This document shows, in pieces, positions 45,925 through 57,781 of a stretch of 64,000 nt of DNA. Below the pieces are notes generated by a model, which had not been told where the DNA came from, made no database searches, and saw only the letters and a list, made by a program, of their open reading frames with translations. A program made the position numbers and the translations under genes. Origin of the DNA: Cephalotus follicularis (Eukaryota > Streptophyta > Magnoliopsida > Oxalidales > Cephalotaceae); NCBI GenBank assembly GCA_001972305.1, contig BDDD01000023.1, positions 541,707 to 605,706 on the forward strand, written 5' to 3'. The first letter of the stretch is position 1, and the number at the start of each line of letters is the position of its first letter.

Positions 45925-48091
45925 AGGATCCATAAACTGAGCACCAAAACCCAAAACATATCATATAGTAGCAAGGGGTTCGCGACACCCACGTTGCCAA
46001 ATGGAATTACAGTATACGGCACTACACATACAATTCCCATATCCCAAAACATATCCCAATAACATATAACTAGGATCGATCCATAAGCCTCTATCCCAAA
46101 TCCGATCTACGGATATCCCAGAGAGACGCCGTAAACTAATCACACCGTTACGGAAAGTGTCATGCCCCGTGCCAGGCTCACAGCATGCCTATGGTATCCC
46201 CATAGGTGGTTATAAAAGCTCAGTATTTCACCATTTCCAAAAATATGATTTCATCAAATCATTTTAAAATAAAAACGTTTCCCAAACCATTACCAAAAAT
46301 CGTACTCAAACGATATAGTTTCACATACTTTCATGATCAACTCATTTAATTTTTACAATAAAGAGATGATTGCATATCATTTCGTAAATACATCATAACT
46401 GATTTCATAAAGTCAGAATATTTACTTCATAAAATATCAAATGACTTTATTTCCAAAAACCCAAATATACGGAATTCATAAACCAAAAGGAAGCATATTC
46501 ATAAAACCGAACGATAACAAAACCAGAATCTGTATTTAATCTCAAACAGAACTGAAACAGTAAGAATGTGTCAAGGAACGAAGAATCCGTACCTTGTGCG
46601 ATCACAAATAAGCTTACGAATAACTTAAAAGTCCCACGTAGCACACAAATCTATACGATACGAAAACATTCATATAAGGGTCTAAAATTCATTTTGGGAA
46701 TAAAACAGAATCATAATGGTGTTTACAAATAAACCCGGATTATCGGAAGAATAAACGGATGAAAACAGAAGTTTACAGGACAAACCAGCCAACTGTTTGA
46801 AGAATCCAGTGGACTAACAATGGGTGGCAGTCGACTACACAACAGGGCCAGTCGACTACACAACCTGGACTTGCAGACAGTCGACTGGATCAGGGGTCCA
46901 GTCGACTACTCAACTAGACAGTCGACTTGTTCAAAAGGGCAGTCGACTGTTCTAGGTATCAGAACAACAGTTCAGTGCAGTTTGTGCAATTTTAGCAACC
47001 AAGACTTGGATATTTCGACACTAGAAGGTTACCAACACATAAAACAACTTCATATGACATGTTAAACATTGTTACAACGCAGAATTCGACATAAGCATGT
47101 TGACAGAAAAATCTTTCAATGTGACAGGGACTTTAAACCATTGCATACTAACATTTAATCCAATTCTATCCACTATCACCATTACATGCCTCAAGCCAGA
47201 TTCTATATCACTTCCTAGATGTCTACAGATGGCTGCTAACACATGGTTACTTGACAGAAGAACAAGGATGCCGAAACCATAATTAAATTCATCTCTAGCA
47301 ACCAAAGTTCATAGTTTTGATGACAATGATCCAAAAACAAATCACTAAGGCATAACAATGTAGAAAACCAACCTGTTGGATGTCAAAAACGATTGCAGGA
47401 ACACCAATACGAATGACACAATAGCTGATCAAAACAAAACGAAAGGAAGACATAAAAATTCAAGCCTGCCAACAATACCAATATTGCCAAGGACGATTCC
47501 TATGTAGAAATCATGAAGAACTAGCCTGTTTAATGAAGCAAGAACACAAAGAAGACAGTGACTCTTCCAATGGCAGGTTCGGCAGCAAGGAGATATGGCA
47601 GAAACGAAGGCTTGACATACATATATAGCAACATAATCCAAAACGGAAAAGAAGAGGAGGTTAGGGAAAGAATAAGGAAACAATGAGACAAAATCATATT
47701 GATATGGAAGGAGGGGATTATTGCCGTGTAAGAATTATGATGGAAGGAGAGAATTCGGGAGAGGGAGTTTGAGAGGGAGAGATGTCGTGAGAGGGAGAGA
47801 GAATTTGAGAGGAAATAAAAGGAAAATAAAAGAAAAGGGAAAATAAAGAAAAGGAAAGATTAAAAATAAAAGATGGTCTTTTAAAAAGGCTTTTAAAATT
47901 GATTTATGGAATTAATAATAATAATAATATAACTAATTTACCCAAGCCCAAAAGTCCATACTAACAAACCCAAATAAATTTAAGGCTGGTATCAATCAGC
48001 CCCAAATATAAACCCAACGTAAACATACAATTTCATAACGAAACAAATAAAACCCGTAAGGAAAATACGTGCAGGTAAGCAGGGTATTACA
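45925..48091 (-). repeat. Composite C right LTR (5' LTR, inner end deleted)
   Basis: It matches the left LTR from about 35287 onward, so the last part of roughly 515 bp (minus-strand sense) plus leader, primer site and gag start are missing. Both parent sequences share cataggatcc at or near the junction, a possible microhomology. It ends GGGTATTACA at 48091, followed by the TSD. The array at about 46783-46947 is retained. Confidence 0.85.
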
Positions 48092-50634
48092 TGCAAGGAT
48101 CAAGGGTGTTTTCCAAGCTCGATTTAAGATTGGGTTATCACCAACTAAGAGTATGGGAAGGAGACATTGAGAAGATTGCCTTCCAGACACGGTATGGTCA
48201 TTACGAGTTCTTGGTGATGCCGTTCTGTGTTACCAATGTGCCCGCACCTTTCATGTCATTGATGAATGACATGTTCTGACCATACCTGGATCAGTTTGTC
48301 GTAGTGTTTATTGATGACATACTGGTATATTCAATGAGTGAGGAAGAACACACTCATCATCTGAGGCTGGTGTTGCAAGTTCTCAGAGAGCATCGGCTCT
48401 ACGCCAAGTTCGGTAAGTGTGAATTCTGGCTTGATCATGTGATCTTTCTCGGTCACATAGTATCTGGGGAAGGCTTGACTGTGGATCTGTCGAAGACTGA
48501 AGTGGTGCGAGACTGGCCACAACCGAAGAATGTGATGGAGGTACATAGTTTTCTTGGCTTGGCCGGGTATTATAGGAGGTTTATCTAGAACTTTTCAAGG
48601 ATAGCCGTACCCTTGACTAGACTAACCCAGAAGAAGACCTTATTTGTCTGGGATGAAGATTGTGAAGCTAGTTTCCGTGAGCCGAATGATCGGTTAGTTT
48701 CCGCTCCTATCTTGACATTTCCTGATGGTAATGAGGGTTTTGCAGTCTAAGTGATGCATCGGGAAAGGGCTTGGACTGCGTGCCGATGCAGCGAGGAAGA
48801 CTGATCGCTTATGCTTCCAGGAAGCTAAAGTCGTATGAGGAAAACTACCCGACACATGACCTTGAACTCGCAACTATTATCTTCGCCCTTCAAAAGTGGA
48901 GGCAGTATCTTTAGGAGCGTAGTTTGAGATCTTTACAGACCATAAGAGTTTGATGTACCTATTTTGTGAAGATACACTGAACATGAGGCAACGAAGATGG
49001 GTAGAATTCTTTAACAATTATGATTGCAGTGTTCAGTACCACCCGGGGAAAGAAAATGTGGTCACTGATGCCTTGAGTCTCAAGGCTATGGTTGCCAGTG
49101 CGGTGGTGTCGCAATGGAAGATGTTAGAAGACTTCCAAGAGTGGTTTCCGTTTGATCAGTCACCTGGAGTCTTTATGGCTAGCATGAGAGTACAACCAGC
49201 TTTGCTTGACGAAATAAAGAGCGCTGAAGCACACGATCCTGAATTGCAAAAGATTCAAGAGAATATTGACTCGGATTCTGATTTTTGGGTACATGCCGAT
49301 GGTGTCTTAAGATTTCGGGGATGTGTGTGTCTCCCTAATGAACCTGGGTTTAAGAGTGAGTTACTTTACGGGGCTCATAGATCTCAGTACAGCATTCACC
49401 CTGGTAGCACAAAAATGTACCAAGACATGAAGAGGGATTACTTCTGGCATGGCATGAAATGAGATATCGCTAAATATGTGGTAAGGTGTTTGATTTGCCA
49501 GACAGTTAAGGCCGAGCACCAGAGACCGGCAGGGTTATTACAGCCTTTACCAATTCCAGAGTGGAAGTGGGAACATGTAACAATGGATTTTGTTTCGGGT
49601 TTTCCTCTGACTCGAAACTATCACAACGCCGTGTGGGTTATCGTATATAGACTCACCAAATAAGCGCACTTTCTTCCTACACATGTTACTGATTCTGCGA
49701 GCAAGCTGGCTCGTTTATATGTGAAAGAGATAGTGAGGCTACATGGTGTTCCCGTCAGCATCGTATGTGATAGAGATTCCATCTTCACTTCCAACTTCTA
49801 GAAGAGATTTCAGACAGCTTTTACGACGAAGCTGAACCTAAGTACTGCCTTTCACCCTCAGACAGATGGGCAGTCTGAGCGTACCATCCAGACCTTGGAG
49901 GATATGCTACAGGCTTGCATTATTGACTTTGTTGGTACATGGGAGGATCACATTCCATTGACAGAGTTTTCTTATAATAATAGCTATCATTCTAGTATCG
50001 ACATGGCACCATTCGAAGCACTGTATGGGAGGAAGTGCAGATATCCTGTATGTTGGGATGAGGTCAGGGAGAGACCTTTACTCGGGACTGAGTTAGTGGA
50101 GGAAACTTCAGAAAAGATCAGGATGATTAAAGAGAAGTTGCTTGCAGCTCAGAGTCGGTAGAAGAGCTATGTGGACAGTGTCAAGGGGAGGCCTTTGACC
50201 TTCAGTGTGGGTGATCATGTGTTCTTGAAGGTATCACCATGGAAAAGTGTGCAAAGGTTTGGGAAAAGGGAAAAGTAGCTCCACGCTATATTGGTCCTTT
50301 TGTGATTTTTTAGAGAGTTGGGGAAGTAGCCTACCAGCTTGCCTTACCTCCAGCACTGTCAAACGTACACGACGTCTTTCATGTATCTATGCTGAGGAGA
50401 TATATCTCGGACCCGTCACATGTCCTGGATTTTGATACGGTTCATGTACGAGATGATTTATCTTGTGAAGAGTTGCCTGTGTGGATCCTAGATAGCAAGA
50501 CGCATACTTTGAAGAACCGAACCATCTCCATGGTCAAAGTTCAGTGGCAGTTCCACCGACCGGATGAGGCCACTTGGGAATGTGAGGAGGATATCCGAGA
50601 GCGTTACCCGCACTTGTTCTACTTTTGTTTTTAA
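48092..50634 (+). pseudogene. pol: Element A RT remainder, RNase H, integrase, chromodomain-like tail
   Basis: RT resumes with [15 protein letters not shown], then a TGA (CGA-like) near 48280, [15 protein letters not shown] and [12 protein letters not shown], and a TAG near 48588. RNase H is recognisable through [14 protein letters not shown] (around 48855-48895) and YHPGKENVVTDALS after a frame change. Integrase at about 49300-50160 shows [31 protein letters not shown] (family DRDPRFTS) and [10 protein letters not shown], with stops near 49463, 49664 and 49801. The C-terminus has FHVSMLRRYISD and a chromodomain-like VKVQWQFHRPDEATWE, ending at 50634. Domain order and residues are standard; function is lost. 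Confidence 0.88.
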
Positions 50635-50650
50635 TTTCGAGGACGAAATT

Positions 50651-50668
50651 CCTTGAAGGAGGGGTGGA
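50651..50668 (+). other. Element A polypurine tract
   Basis: ccttgaaggaggggtgga directly precedes the 3' LTR start, the expected plus-strand priming site. Confidence 0.75.
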
Positions 50669-53252
50669 TGTAACACCCAAGATTTTCATATATTATAATT
50701 TCATGATGTAAATGTACTTTTATTACGGAATTAATAAAATGATGGATTTTCCAACTTTGATGATGTTTTCCAAACTCTAATGATACTGATTTTGGGATAA
50801 AAATGTTAAAGAAATGTAAAAAGGGCAATTTGAAGTAAAACGACGTTGTTTTGAGAAAAACGCGTCGACGCCTTTTCGAACACATCGATGCCTTTGGAAC
50901 AGGGAGACACACGTAACTGCATGCACATGCACGTCGATGCAGGCGAGAACATCGACGCCCTTGTGTAAAAAAGGGAAAGACATCGACGTCTAAAGAAGAC
51001 ATCGATGCGTAACTTCGAATCACGGGCACGTTATTCTACTGACAGAGTAACGTGCTAAGGGAAACATTTCTGGATCACTTTGCAGGCGTCTAGGAGAACC
51101 AAATGCAACGTGTTGGCCATGCGGCCCGATGAGAGACATGTACCAAAAATGTGTCCTCAACCTTTGGCATGCAAGGGGGCTGAACCTTCATGACCTGCAA
51201 CCTGCAAAAATGAAGAGAAAAGGGACAAAAATAGTAAGTGAAGGTGGAGGACACGGGAGAGGGTGCATGCAACAGACATAGAGAAGGAGAGAGAGGGTGC
51301 CCCAAAGCATAAATGCTCATCTCTTCAACCTTGGTTTGACTAAAACACCAGAGTAAGAAAACAATAAGTGAAAGAGAGAAGGGAACCACCATTGTTGAAC
51401 CTTGGAGCTTGGAACTTGAAGCTTGTGGCTAGCAGCAACGGGACGATCCTTGGAGCTGCTGGGGACGGTTCTAGGACTTAAAGAGGTGGACTTTCTAGTT
51501 CCTAACTTGGAACAAAAAGGTAGGGGAAGCCAAAACTGTATTCTTGAGATTAATGTTCATGCCTGGACTATGGTTTTGGTGCATAGATTGTACGATTATT
51601 GAACCGTTTTTTATCACTAGATCAATGCCATGTTATCCTGGATATGTGATATGTATCTGCATGTTGGTTTCCTGCCTTGATTACATGTTATCTTGCATGT
51701 ATGTGGTTTTTGATGGTCACTGTTTATCACGTCATGAGGAAGAAGACGACTGGTGTTTGAAACACGTCGACGTCATTAAAGAACATCGATGCCTTTGGGT
51801 TATCTGACTTGATATTGACGTATTATACGTCGACACCTAAGGTTCCTACCTTAACGCGTTGACGCCTTAAGTAATACGCTGACATTTAAGGTTCCATACC
51901 TTGAGCGTCGATGCGTATAAGGATGGACATCGACGTCTTCAAACAGTGGAAAGCGCTGACGCTAAGGACTTGAACGTCGACGTTGAGGGACAAAGACATT
52001 GATGCCTAATGATAGACATCGACGCCTTCTTGTACTGTTTAGAAGTTTTCATACTTAACGATACGAAACAATCCCGATTCTGATTAGGATGGATTAGAGC
52101 ATTTGTATGCATTGCATATGTACTGTTTACAACTTGTGTATGGACTGTTTATAAATTGATTATGATTTTCTAAGTATTGTTACATTAGAAATGCATATGC
52201 GAGTTGAAAACTACTATGTTGAGTACGAAAATATAAATGAATATTGTTATATTTCCGAACATCTTTGGAAAGCGATTTCCACTACTGAACTGTTAAAGTA
52301 TTTTCTATCTATTAGAAATACGTATTTCAAATGTTATAACTTTTGAATATATTTTGAAATGAATTGCTTGTTGTTGATCTAACGATCACCACTGTACTGT
52401 TTACTGTGATTATTCATTGTTTGCTCTGTGAATTTACTGTGTTTGTGCTTGAGCCACTAGTTGCATGGCGATGACTACCAGCGCTGACTAGTGGCAGAGT
52501 TGACCTAGGAGCCAGGAGTTTTCTAGGTAACTCACTGTACTGTTGCCTCGCTTGGTTGCCTGGAGAAGGAACTGAAGTGGGAGTGTAGAGTGGGGCTAGG
52601 AGTTGGCGGCATTATACATACTGCCTGCTTGTTGTGGTCCCTTTGTGGACTTACTGTACTGCCTGTTGGTCCTTCTCGGACATTACTGTGACTGTTGATG
52701 TAGCCCTGGCCTGGTTACTACTATACTATATATATATAAAGTGGTATTTTCTACTGCACTGCATCATCCAAGTATACATTCCATGACATGCATGTAATGT
52801 TGATCCCAAAGTATTCTTATGACTTAGCCGAGTGAGGACAAAGGCTAACCCCCTACTTTACATATTGATGCAGCGGACCGGTTGGACTAGCTTGGACGAA
52901 GAACAAGCCTTTATGTTATTGTTGTTGGTTTTATATTCTTCTTGATTGTAATAAACTGGTTTGCTTTAAGGACTACTGGTGTACTGTACTGATAATCTTT
53001 TGTTGTACTTTATCTTGGGATAATTTACTGTGATCACGCTCCGTTTTGTGGGCTTTTAACTATGACGGACATGTTTTTAGTAGCGTGCAGTATGGGATGC
53101 ACGTTACGTGCTTTCAGGTAATGAGGTTTAATGCTTCCGCAACTGATATCATGTTTGAAAAGTTTAAATTTTATGGTTTTTGCATGAGTTGAATCTTAAT
53201 GTTAATTGCCTTTACCGCTTCTATGTGCATTTGCCAAAAACGGGGTGTGACA
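50669..53252 (+). repeat. Element A 3' LTR
   Basis: It runs from TGTAACACCCAAG to GGGGTGTGACA (2584 bp) and is collinear with 29974-32620 apart from small gaps (for example near 52720) and scattered substitutions. It is followed by TSD agctc. Array zones are at about 50863-51010 and 51763-52026. No gene was found. Confidence 0.9.
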
Positions 53253-53257
53253 AGCTC

Positions 53258-53822
53258 TCTCTCTCTCTCCCTCTTCCTGCATTCATAGTGCCTACCACCT
53301 TCCTCTCTCCTTCTTCCCTTTGGCAACATGACCACCTTCAGTCACCTCCATCTCTCTTTCTGTCATTCCAGAGCATGGGGAAGAGTTAAAGTGTCTTTCC
53401 AATGCCCTTCACGCATCTTATGTCAGTGTCTTGTCTTACTCTACCGACAGACTTTGGCATTAACGTCCATAATACGCATCAACGCGTTGACTCCATCCCT
53501 TCGCACTAACATGCTCCACAAACCACGTTAACGCCTACCTTCTTATTCTCCCAATCGGTGGCATTGACGCCATATCTTGGCGTTGATTCCTTAAGGCATG
53601 GAGCCTTAAGCGTGACATTGTCCCTTGGCGTCGATGTCGTTTCTTGGCATTGACCCGCAATCACCCCTTTTTCCTTCATTTCTCCAACTCAACAATGTTT
53701 CCTTGACTCCTTTTTATTGAAATTCAATACAAAAAGTTGAAAATCCATAATTCTCATTAATTCATCATGGAACTACAAAGGAATTTACAATAATACATTT
53801 AATGGAAATTATGGGCGTTACA
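53258..53822 (-). repeat. Element F 3' LTR, second part
   Basis: It continues the LTR broken at 29973 and ends GGGCGTTACA, so the minus strand starts TGTAACGCCCATAATTTCC. A CT microsatellite lies at its left edge and a degenerate GGCGTTGAC/GGCATTGACG array at about 53455-53660. On the minus strand a purine tract (cccttgaaggaggggtgaa) precedes the LTR at 53823-53841. Confidence 0.8.
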
Positions 53823-53867
53823 TTCACCCCTCCTTCAAGGGAATTCACCCTCAAATTTATAACACCT

Positions 53868-54928
53868 CTAAAACAAATGGGGGTAACCTTCCATCATCTC
53901 ATCCTCACGCTCCCATGTCCCTTCATCGGGGTGATGGAACTGCCACTGAACCTTTACCATAGGAATGGTACGGTTCCTCAACACTTGAGTCTTCCAATCT
54001 AGAATCCTCACAGGCAACTCCTCGCAAGAAAGGTCATCTCGCACCGCTATGGAGTCATAATCCAAGATGTGTGATGGATCTCGAACGTAACCTCGTAGCA
54101 TAGAAACATGGAAAATATCATGTACCCCGGATAGTGCAGGAGGCAAGGCGAGCTGGTAAGCCACCTCCCCAACTCTCTCAAGAATCTGAAAAGGACCAAT
54201 GTAGCATGGAGCTAGCTTGCCACTTTTCCGGAATCTTTGAACCCCTTTCCAGGGAGAAACCATCATAAACACATGATCTCCGACATCAAACGTCAAAGGT
54301 CTTCTCTTCACACTGTCGACATAACTCTTCTGACGACTCTGAGCTGCAAGTAGTCTCTCTTTAATCACCTTGACCTTCTCCGTAGTCTGCCCGACCAGAT
54401 CATATCCAAGTATCAGTCGCTCTCTGACCTCATCCCAACAAACTGGCGATCTACATTTTCGTCCATACAGAGCCTCTTACGGAGCCATACCAATGCTCGA
54501 GTGATAACTGTTATTGTACGAAAACTCTATCAAAGGGATATGATCCTCCCAAGTACCAGTAAAATCAATAACACAGGCACAGAGCATACCTCCAAAGTCT
54601 GGAAAGTACGCTATGGCTGCCCATCTATCTGAGGATGGAAGGTTGTGATAAAGTTCAGCTTCGTTCCAAAAGCCGTCTAAAATCTCTTCCAAAAGTTAGA
54701 AGTGAAGATCGAATCCCGATCATATACGATACTAACAGGAACACTTTACAGTCTCACAATCTCCTTAATATATAGTCGAGCCAACTTGCTCGCTGAATCA
54801 CTAACATGCGTAGGCAGAAAGTGAGCTGATTTCGTGAGTTTATCCACAGTGACCCACACCTCATTATGATGACTCCTTGCCAACGGAAAGCCAGAAACAA
54901 AATCCATAGTCACGTGTTCCCATCCCAA
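53868..54928 (-). pseudogene. pol: Element F pol: integrase and chromodomain-like tail
   Basis: Integrase starts with WEHVTMDFVSGFPLARS at 54928. The SDRDP block region near 54700-54720 and the target-strand region (54692-54477; [14 protein letters not shown]) are separated by stops and frame changes. From 54368 an open stretch of 166 codons covers AAQSRQKSYVDS, GPFQILERVG, FHVSMLRGYVRDPSH and a chromodomain-like end (TIPMVKVQWQFHHP, WEREDEMME). It is close in sequence to the end of element A pol, so F belongs to the same lineage. Confidence 0.82.
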
Positions 54929-55262
54929 ATGAACAAGGTCTTCTTTTGAGTCAGCTATGTCAATGGCGTGGCAATTCTTGAGAACTTCTGGATGAAACTC
55001 CGGTAATAACCCGCCAACCCCAGGAAACTACGTACTTCGGTTACATTCTTCGGTTGTGGCTAATCCCGGACAACCTCAGTCTTCGATGGATCCACCGCTG
55101 AGCCTTCACCACATACTATGTGACCAAGAAAGATCACATGGTCAAGCCAAAATTCACACTTACCGAATTTGGCATAGAACTGCTGCTCTCTGAGAATCTG
55201 TAAAATCAATCTCAGGTGATACGCATGCTCCTTCTTACTCCTCGAATACACAAATATGTCGT
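54929..55262 (-). pseudogene. pol: Element F RT fragment fused to integrase, truncated by an LTR
   Basis: On the minus strand the RT part after the catalytic box is seen: [31 protein letters not shown] and, after a stop, [12 protein letters not shown] sequence near 55000. At about 54950 the sequence passes directly to integrase, so RNase H and the integrase zinc finger are deleted. Upstream the frame breaks at the FIDD box at about 55262, where sequence from a C-like LTR begins. Protease, gag and the 5' LTR of F are not in the window. Confidence 0.75.
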
Positions 55263-56302
55263 AAATGAATAAATCACATGAGGTGGATTTATGGATCCGT
55301 TATGTATGATAGAGGCATATGGGTCGACTCTAGATATATGTTATGTTAAGGATATGGATTCTACGGATTGAATGTGTAGTACTGTACATGTCCTTCCATT
55401 TGGCATGTGGGCCTCATAAACCCTTTGCACTTTTGCATATGTCTATGCACTTTGGATCTCGGTAATGAGATTATGGAATCAGATAAGTCTCTGTTATATG
55501 TTTTGGATCTCTATGATCAGATTATGGAATCGGATAAGTTTTTGTTTTGAAATCTTTAACTTGGATAACGTTAAAGAAATTTTGAACGTTTGATTCGGAT
55601 ACTGTTTTGAATTTAGATTTGGTTTTGAACTTTGATTATGTTTTGAAATTGAATAACGCTTTGAAAATTGGATATTCATTTTGAATTGATTGTATGATTA
55701 CTTACCTTCTCTTTTGGAAATAATGTTAAATTATTTTATGAGGTATATGATATTTAAAGGTTCAGGTATTTTCTATCCTTGAAATTATCGTTTTATGTTT
55801 TATGATTCTATATCCGTACTGAGGTTTGCTCAGCCGCATTTTTGTTTCCATGTGGCAGGTATTCTGGGACAGCATCCGGGCAATGTGTGATGAGCGAGAT
55901 GTCACCTATGTTTAAGGATCATCTAGGAGATTGGTCCAGTTATGTTTAGTTATTTTATGGTCATGATAGGACCCCTTTTGAACAATGTTATGTCTTCCAG
56001 TTTATGACTTTGGATTATGTTTAAGCTTTTGGTTTATGTTCAAGTTTTCATATTATGAATAAAGTTTTAGGCTATGTTTAGATTATGATTTCTTGTTTTG
56101 ACCATCACGCAATTTGAATAAATGATAAGCTAAAATTTTGATACAAAAAGAATAAATGCGAACTTTGAAATACAGTTAAAAATGGATACATGCTAAGTTA
56201 CATGTTAGATAAAAGGAAAGGAAGTCGAGCCCTAATATATGTGTTTATGTATATGTTTGGATTAGGAAACCGTAACGACTCCCGCCGTTCGGGGGTGTTA
56301 TA
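55263..56302 (+). repeat. 5'-truncated LTR of element G (C-like)
   Basis: It starts abruptly at gaataaatcacatgaggtgg, a block found at 26080 in LTR D and 59935 in another LTR, and runs to gggggtgttata, where family members have gggtgttaca. It holds a diverged version of the 51-bp repeat at about 55455-55545. The first half of the LTR is missing through fusion with element F. Confidence 0.8.
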
Positions 56303-56306
56303 GAGA

Positions 56307-56317
56307 TGGTATCAGAG
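56307..56317 (+). other. Element G primer-binding site
   Basis: tggtatcagag lies four bases after the LTR end, in the standard position for initiator-Met tRNA priming. Confidence 0.85.
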
Positions 56318-56477
56318 AATAGGTTTTTCTTTCCTTATGAGACCTATCTAGGTTTGACCTGTGAGACTGGGTAGACTTCGGGTTAGGATCTGTTCATTGT
56401 GATTCCTCTGACATGTCTTTTGTTTTGACTTTGGTTTCTTTTGTTGTTGTTTTATGTTTTGGAACTATGTTTCGTAG

Positions 56478-57770
56478 ATGGTGCGAACAAGGAATACCCC
56501 ACAAGGAAACGAACAGGATGAAACTCGTGAAGAGGTAAGAAACGAGCCTATGGTTGAAGAATTGGTGTGACAGGCAGTTGCCAAAGAAGTGGATCGACTG
56601 ATTCATGCTATGCAAAATCAAGGGCAAGGACGCCAAGAGCAAGTTGCGGTGGAGAATACACCGAATGATGTTCAGGCTGGTTGGGAAACTAGGGACCGGC
56701 CCGACACTCCTACATATGTCTGGCTTGAGCAGTTCCAAAAGCAAAGGCCGTAGTCTTTTAGTTCAGCCCCAACCCCTGTTGAGGCTGAGCGTTGGATTGC
56801 ACACATGGAGAAGATTTTTAATTTGTTGGGATGTGACGAAGAACAGAAGGTAAGGTTAATAGCATATAAGTTGGAAGGAGATGCTCAAAAATGGTGGTAA
56901 ACTTTAAAGTTAGCGAAAGGAGGAAACTACATAGATGCCTTGACCTGGTTTGAGTTCTATGAGGTCTTCTATCAGCAGTATTTTCCCACTGCAGAAAAGG
57001 AGGCTTATGCAAGAGAGTTTGTTAACACTAGGCAGAAAGATGGTGAACCAGTCAGCGAGCTTTTGGTCCGGTTCACTAGGTTAGCGGGTTTCGTTGGATC
57101 AGCGGCGGGATCGGCATTTGAGCAAGCCGAGAAGTTCAAATGGAAACTGCAGTACCAGCTTAGAGGGAAACTGATAAACCCCAGGTTTGCTGACATGTCA
57201 GAAGTAGCAAATGCTGCAAAGAATATTGAATTGGAGAGGTTGGACTTTCAAGAAGATCGGCAAGAAAGGGAAAAGAAGCGAAAGAGGAGTGATTCTCGTG
57301 GGCAAAATTCTGGGCAACAAGGTGATGGTAAGCATCATAAAAAGGATCATAATCAGAATAAGGATGGGGGTAATCCCAATGTTCAGATTGCTTTGTGTGA
57401 TACGTGTGGGAGGCGACATCCTGTTGGGACATGTTATAAGGTCACTGGGGCATGTTTTGCTTATGGACAAATGGGTCATCTTTTTAAGAATTGCTCGAAT
57501 CCTCGTACAAGAAATAAAGGAGGAGATGGTAATGATGCGGGATAGCGCAACGTGGGAGGTAAAGTCTTCTCCTTAACGACGCATCAGGCTGCGAACGCTC
57601 CAGGTATTGTTTTGGTTTTGTTTTTGTTTGGTAACCGTGAGGAGTTTGTTTTGATTGATAAGTCAACTCATTCTGTGGTAACTGGATTGTTTGTTATGCA
57701 TCTTGGTGTGCCTTTTTTGTTATTGATTCAGATTGGTATATGTTTATATTTCGGGATGAAATCTTTTTAA
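56478..57770 (+). pseudogene. gag: Element G gag with a stump of protease
   Basis: The ATG at 56478 opens MVRTRNTPQGNE. In-frame stops are TGA (near 56568), TAG (near 56751) and TAA (near 56898, after KWW), then 202 codons stay open (56940-57545): FVNTRQKDGEPVSELL, FVGSAAGSAFEQAEK and a Cys/His segment CDTCGRRHPVGTCYK. The CCHC knuckle reads CFAYGQMGHLFKNC, so its second Cys is Tyr. After a TAG the frame enters protease (HQAANAPG), where the family D-T-G-S active site is replaced by IDKSTHS, one residue short. About 110 bases later the sequence jumps straight to the polypurine tract at 57763-57781: RT, RNase H and integrase are gone. Confidence 0.88.
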
Positions 57771-57781
57771 GGGGGGAAGGA
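57763..57781 (+). other. Element G polypurine tract
   Basis: ctttttaaggggggaagga directly precedes the LTR start (TTTAATACC, family TGTAATACC). The preceding words tttcgggatgaaat are the same as those before the composite C polypurine tract (minus strand). Confidence 0.8.

Larger units (their letters stand above)
34772..48091 (-). mobile_element. Composite C: minus-strand gypsy element with duplicated pol and three LTR copies
   Basis: The insertion is flanked by a perfect TSD tgcaa (34767-34771 and 48092-48096) and bounded by TGTAACACCCCC and GGGTATTACA. On the minus strand the order is 5' LTR (truncated on its inner side), gag, protease, RT, RNase H, integrase, a truncated LTR, a second partial pol, and a complete 3' LTR. 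The unit 35834-39765 is repeated as 39766-43696. The 5' LTR lacks its last part of about 0.5 kb, the primer site and the gag start. It could not have been made by a standard reverse-transcription cycle in its present form. Confidence 0.9.
29974..53252 (+). mobile_element. Ty3/gypsy element A (plus strand), with a 13.3 kb insertion in RT
   Basis: It has a 5' LTR (29974-32620), primer site, gag, protease, RT, RNase H, integrase, chromodomain-like end, polypurine tract and 3' LTR (50669-53252). It is flanked by a perfect 5-bp TSD agctc (29969-29973 and 53253-53257). Composite C occupies 34772-48091. Every coding domain carries stops or frameshifts. The chromodomain-type tail and LTR style point to a Tekay/Del-like chromovirus; the clade name is inference. 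Confidence 0.92.
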
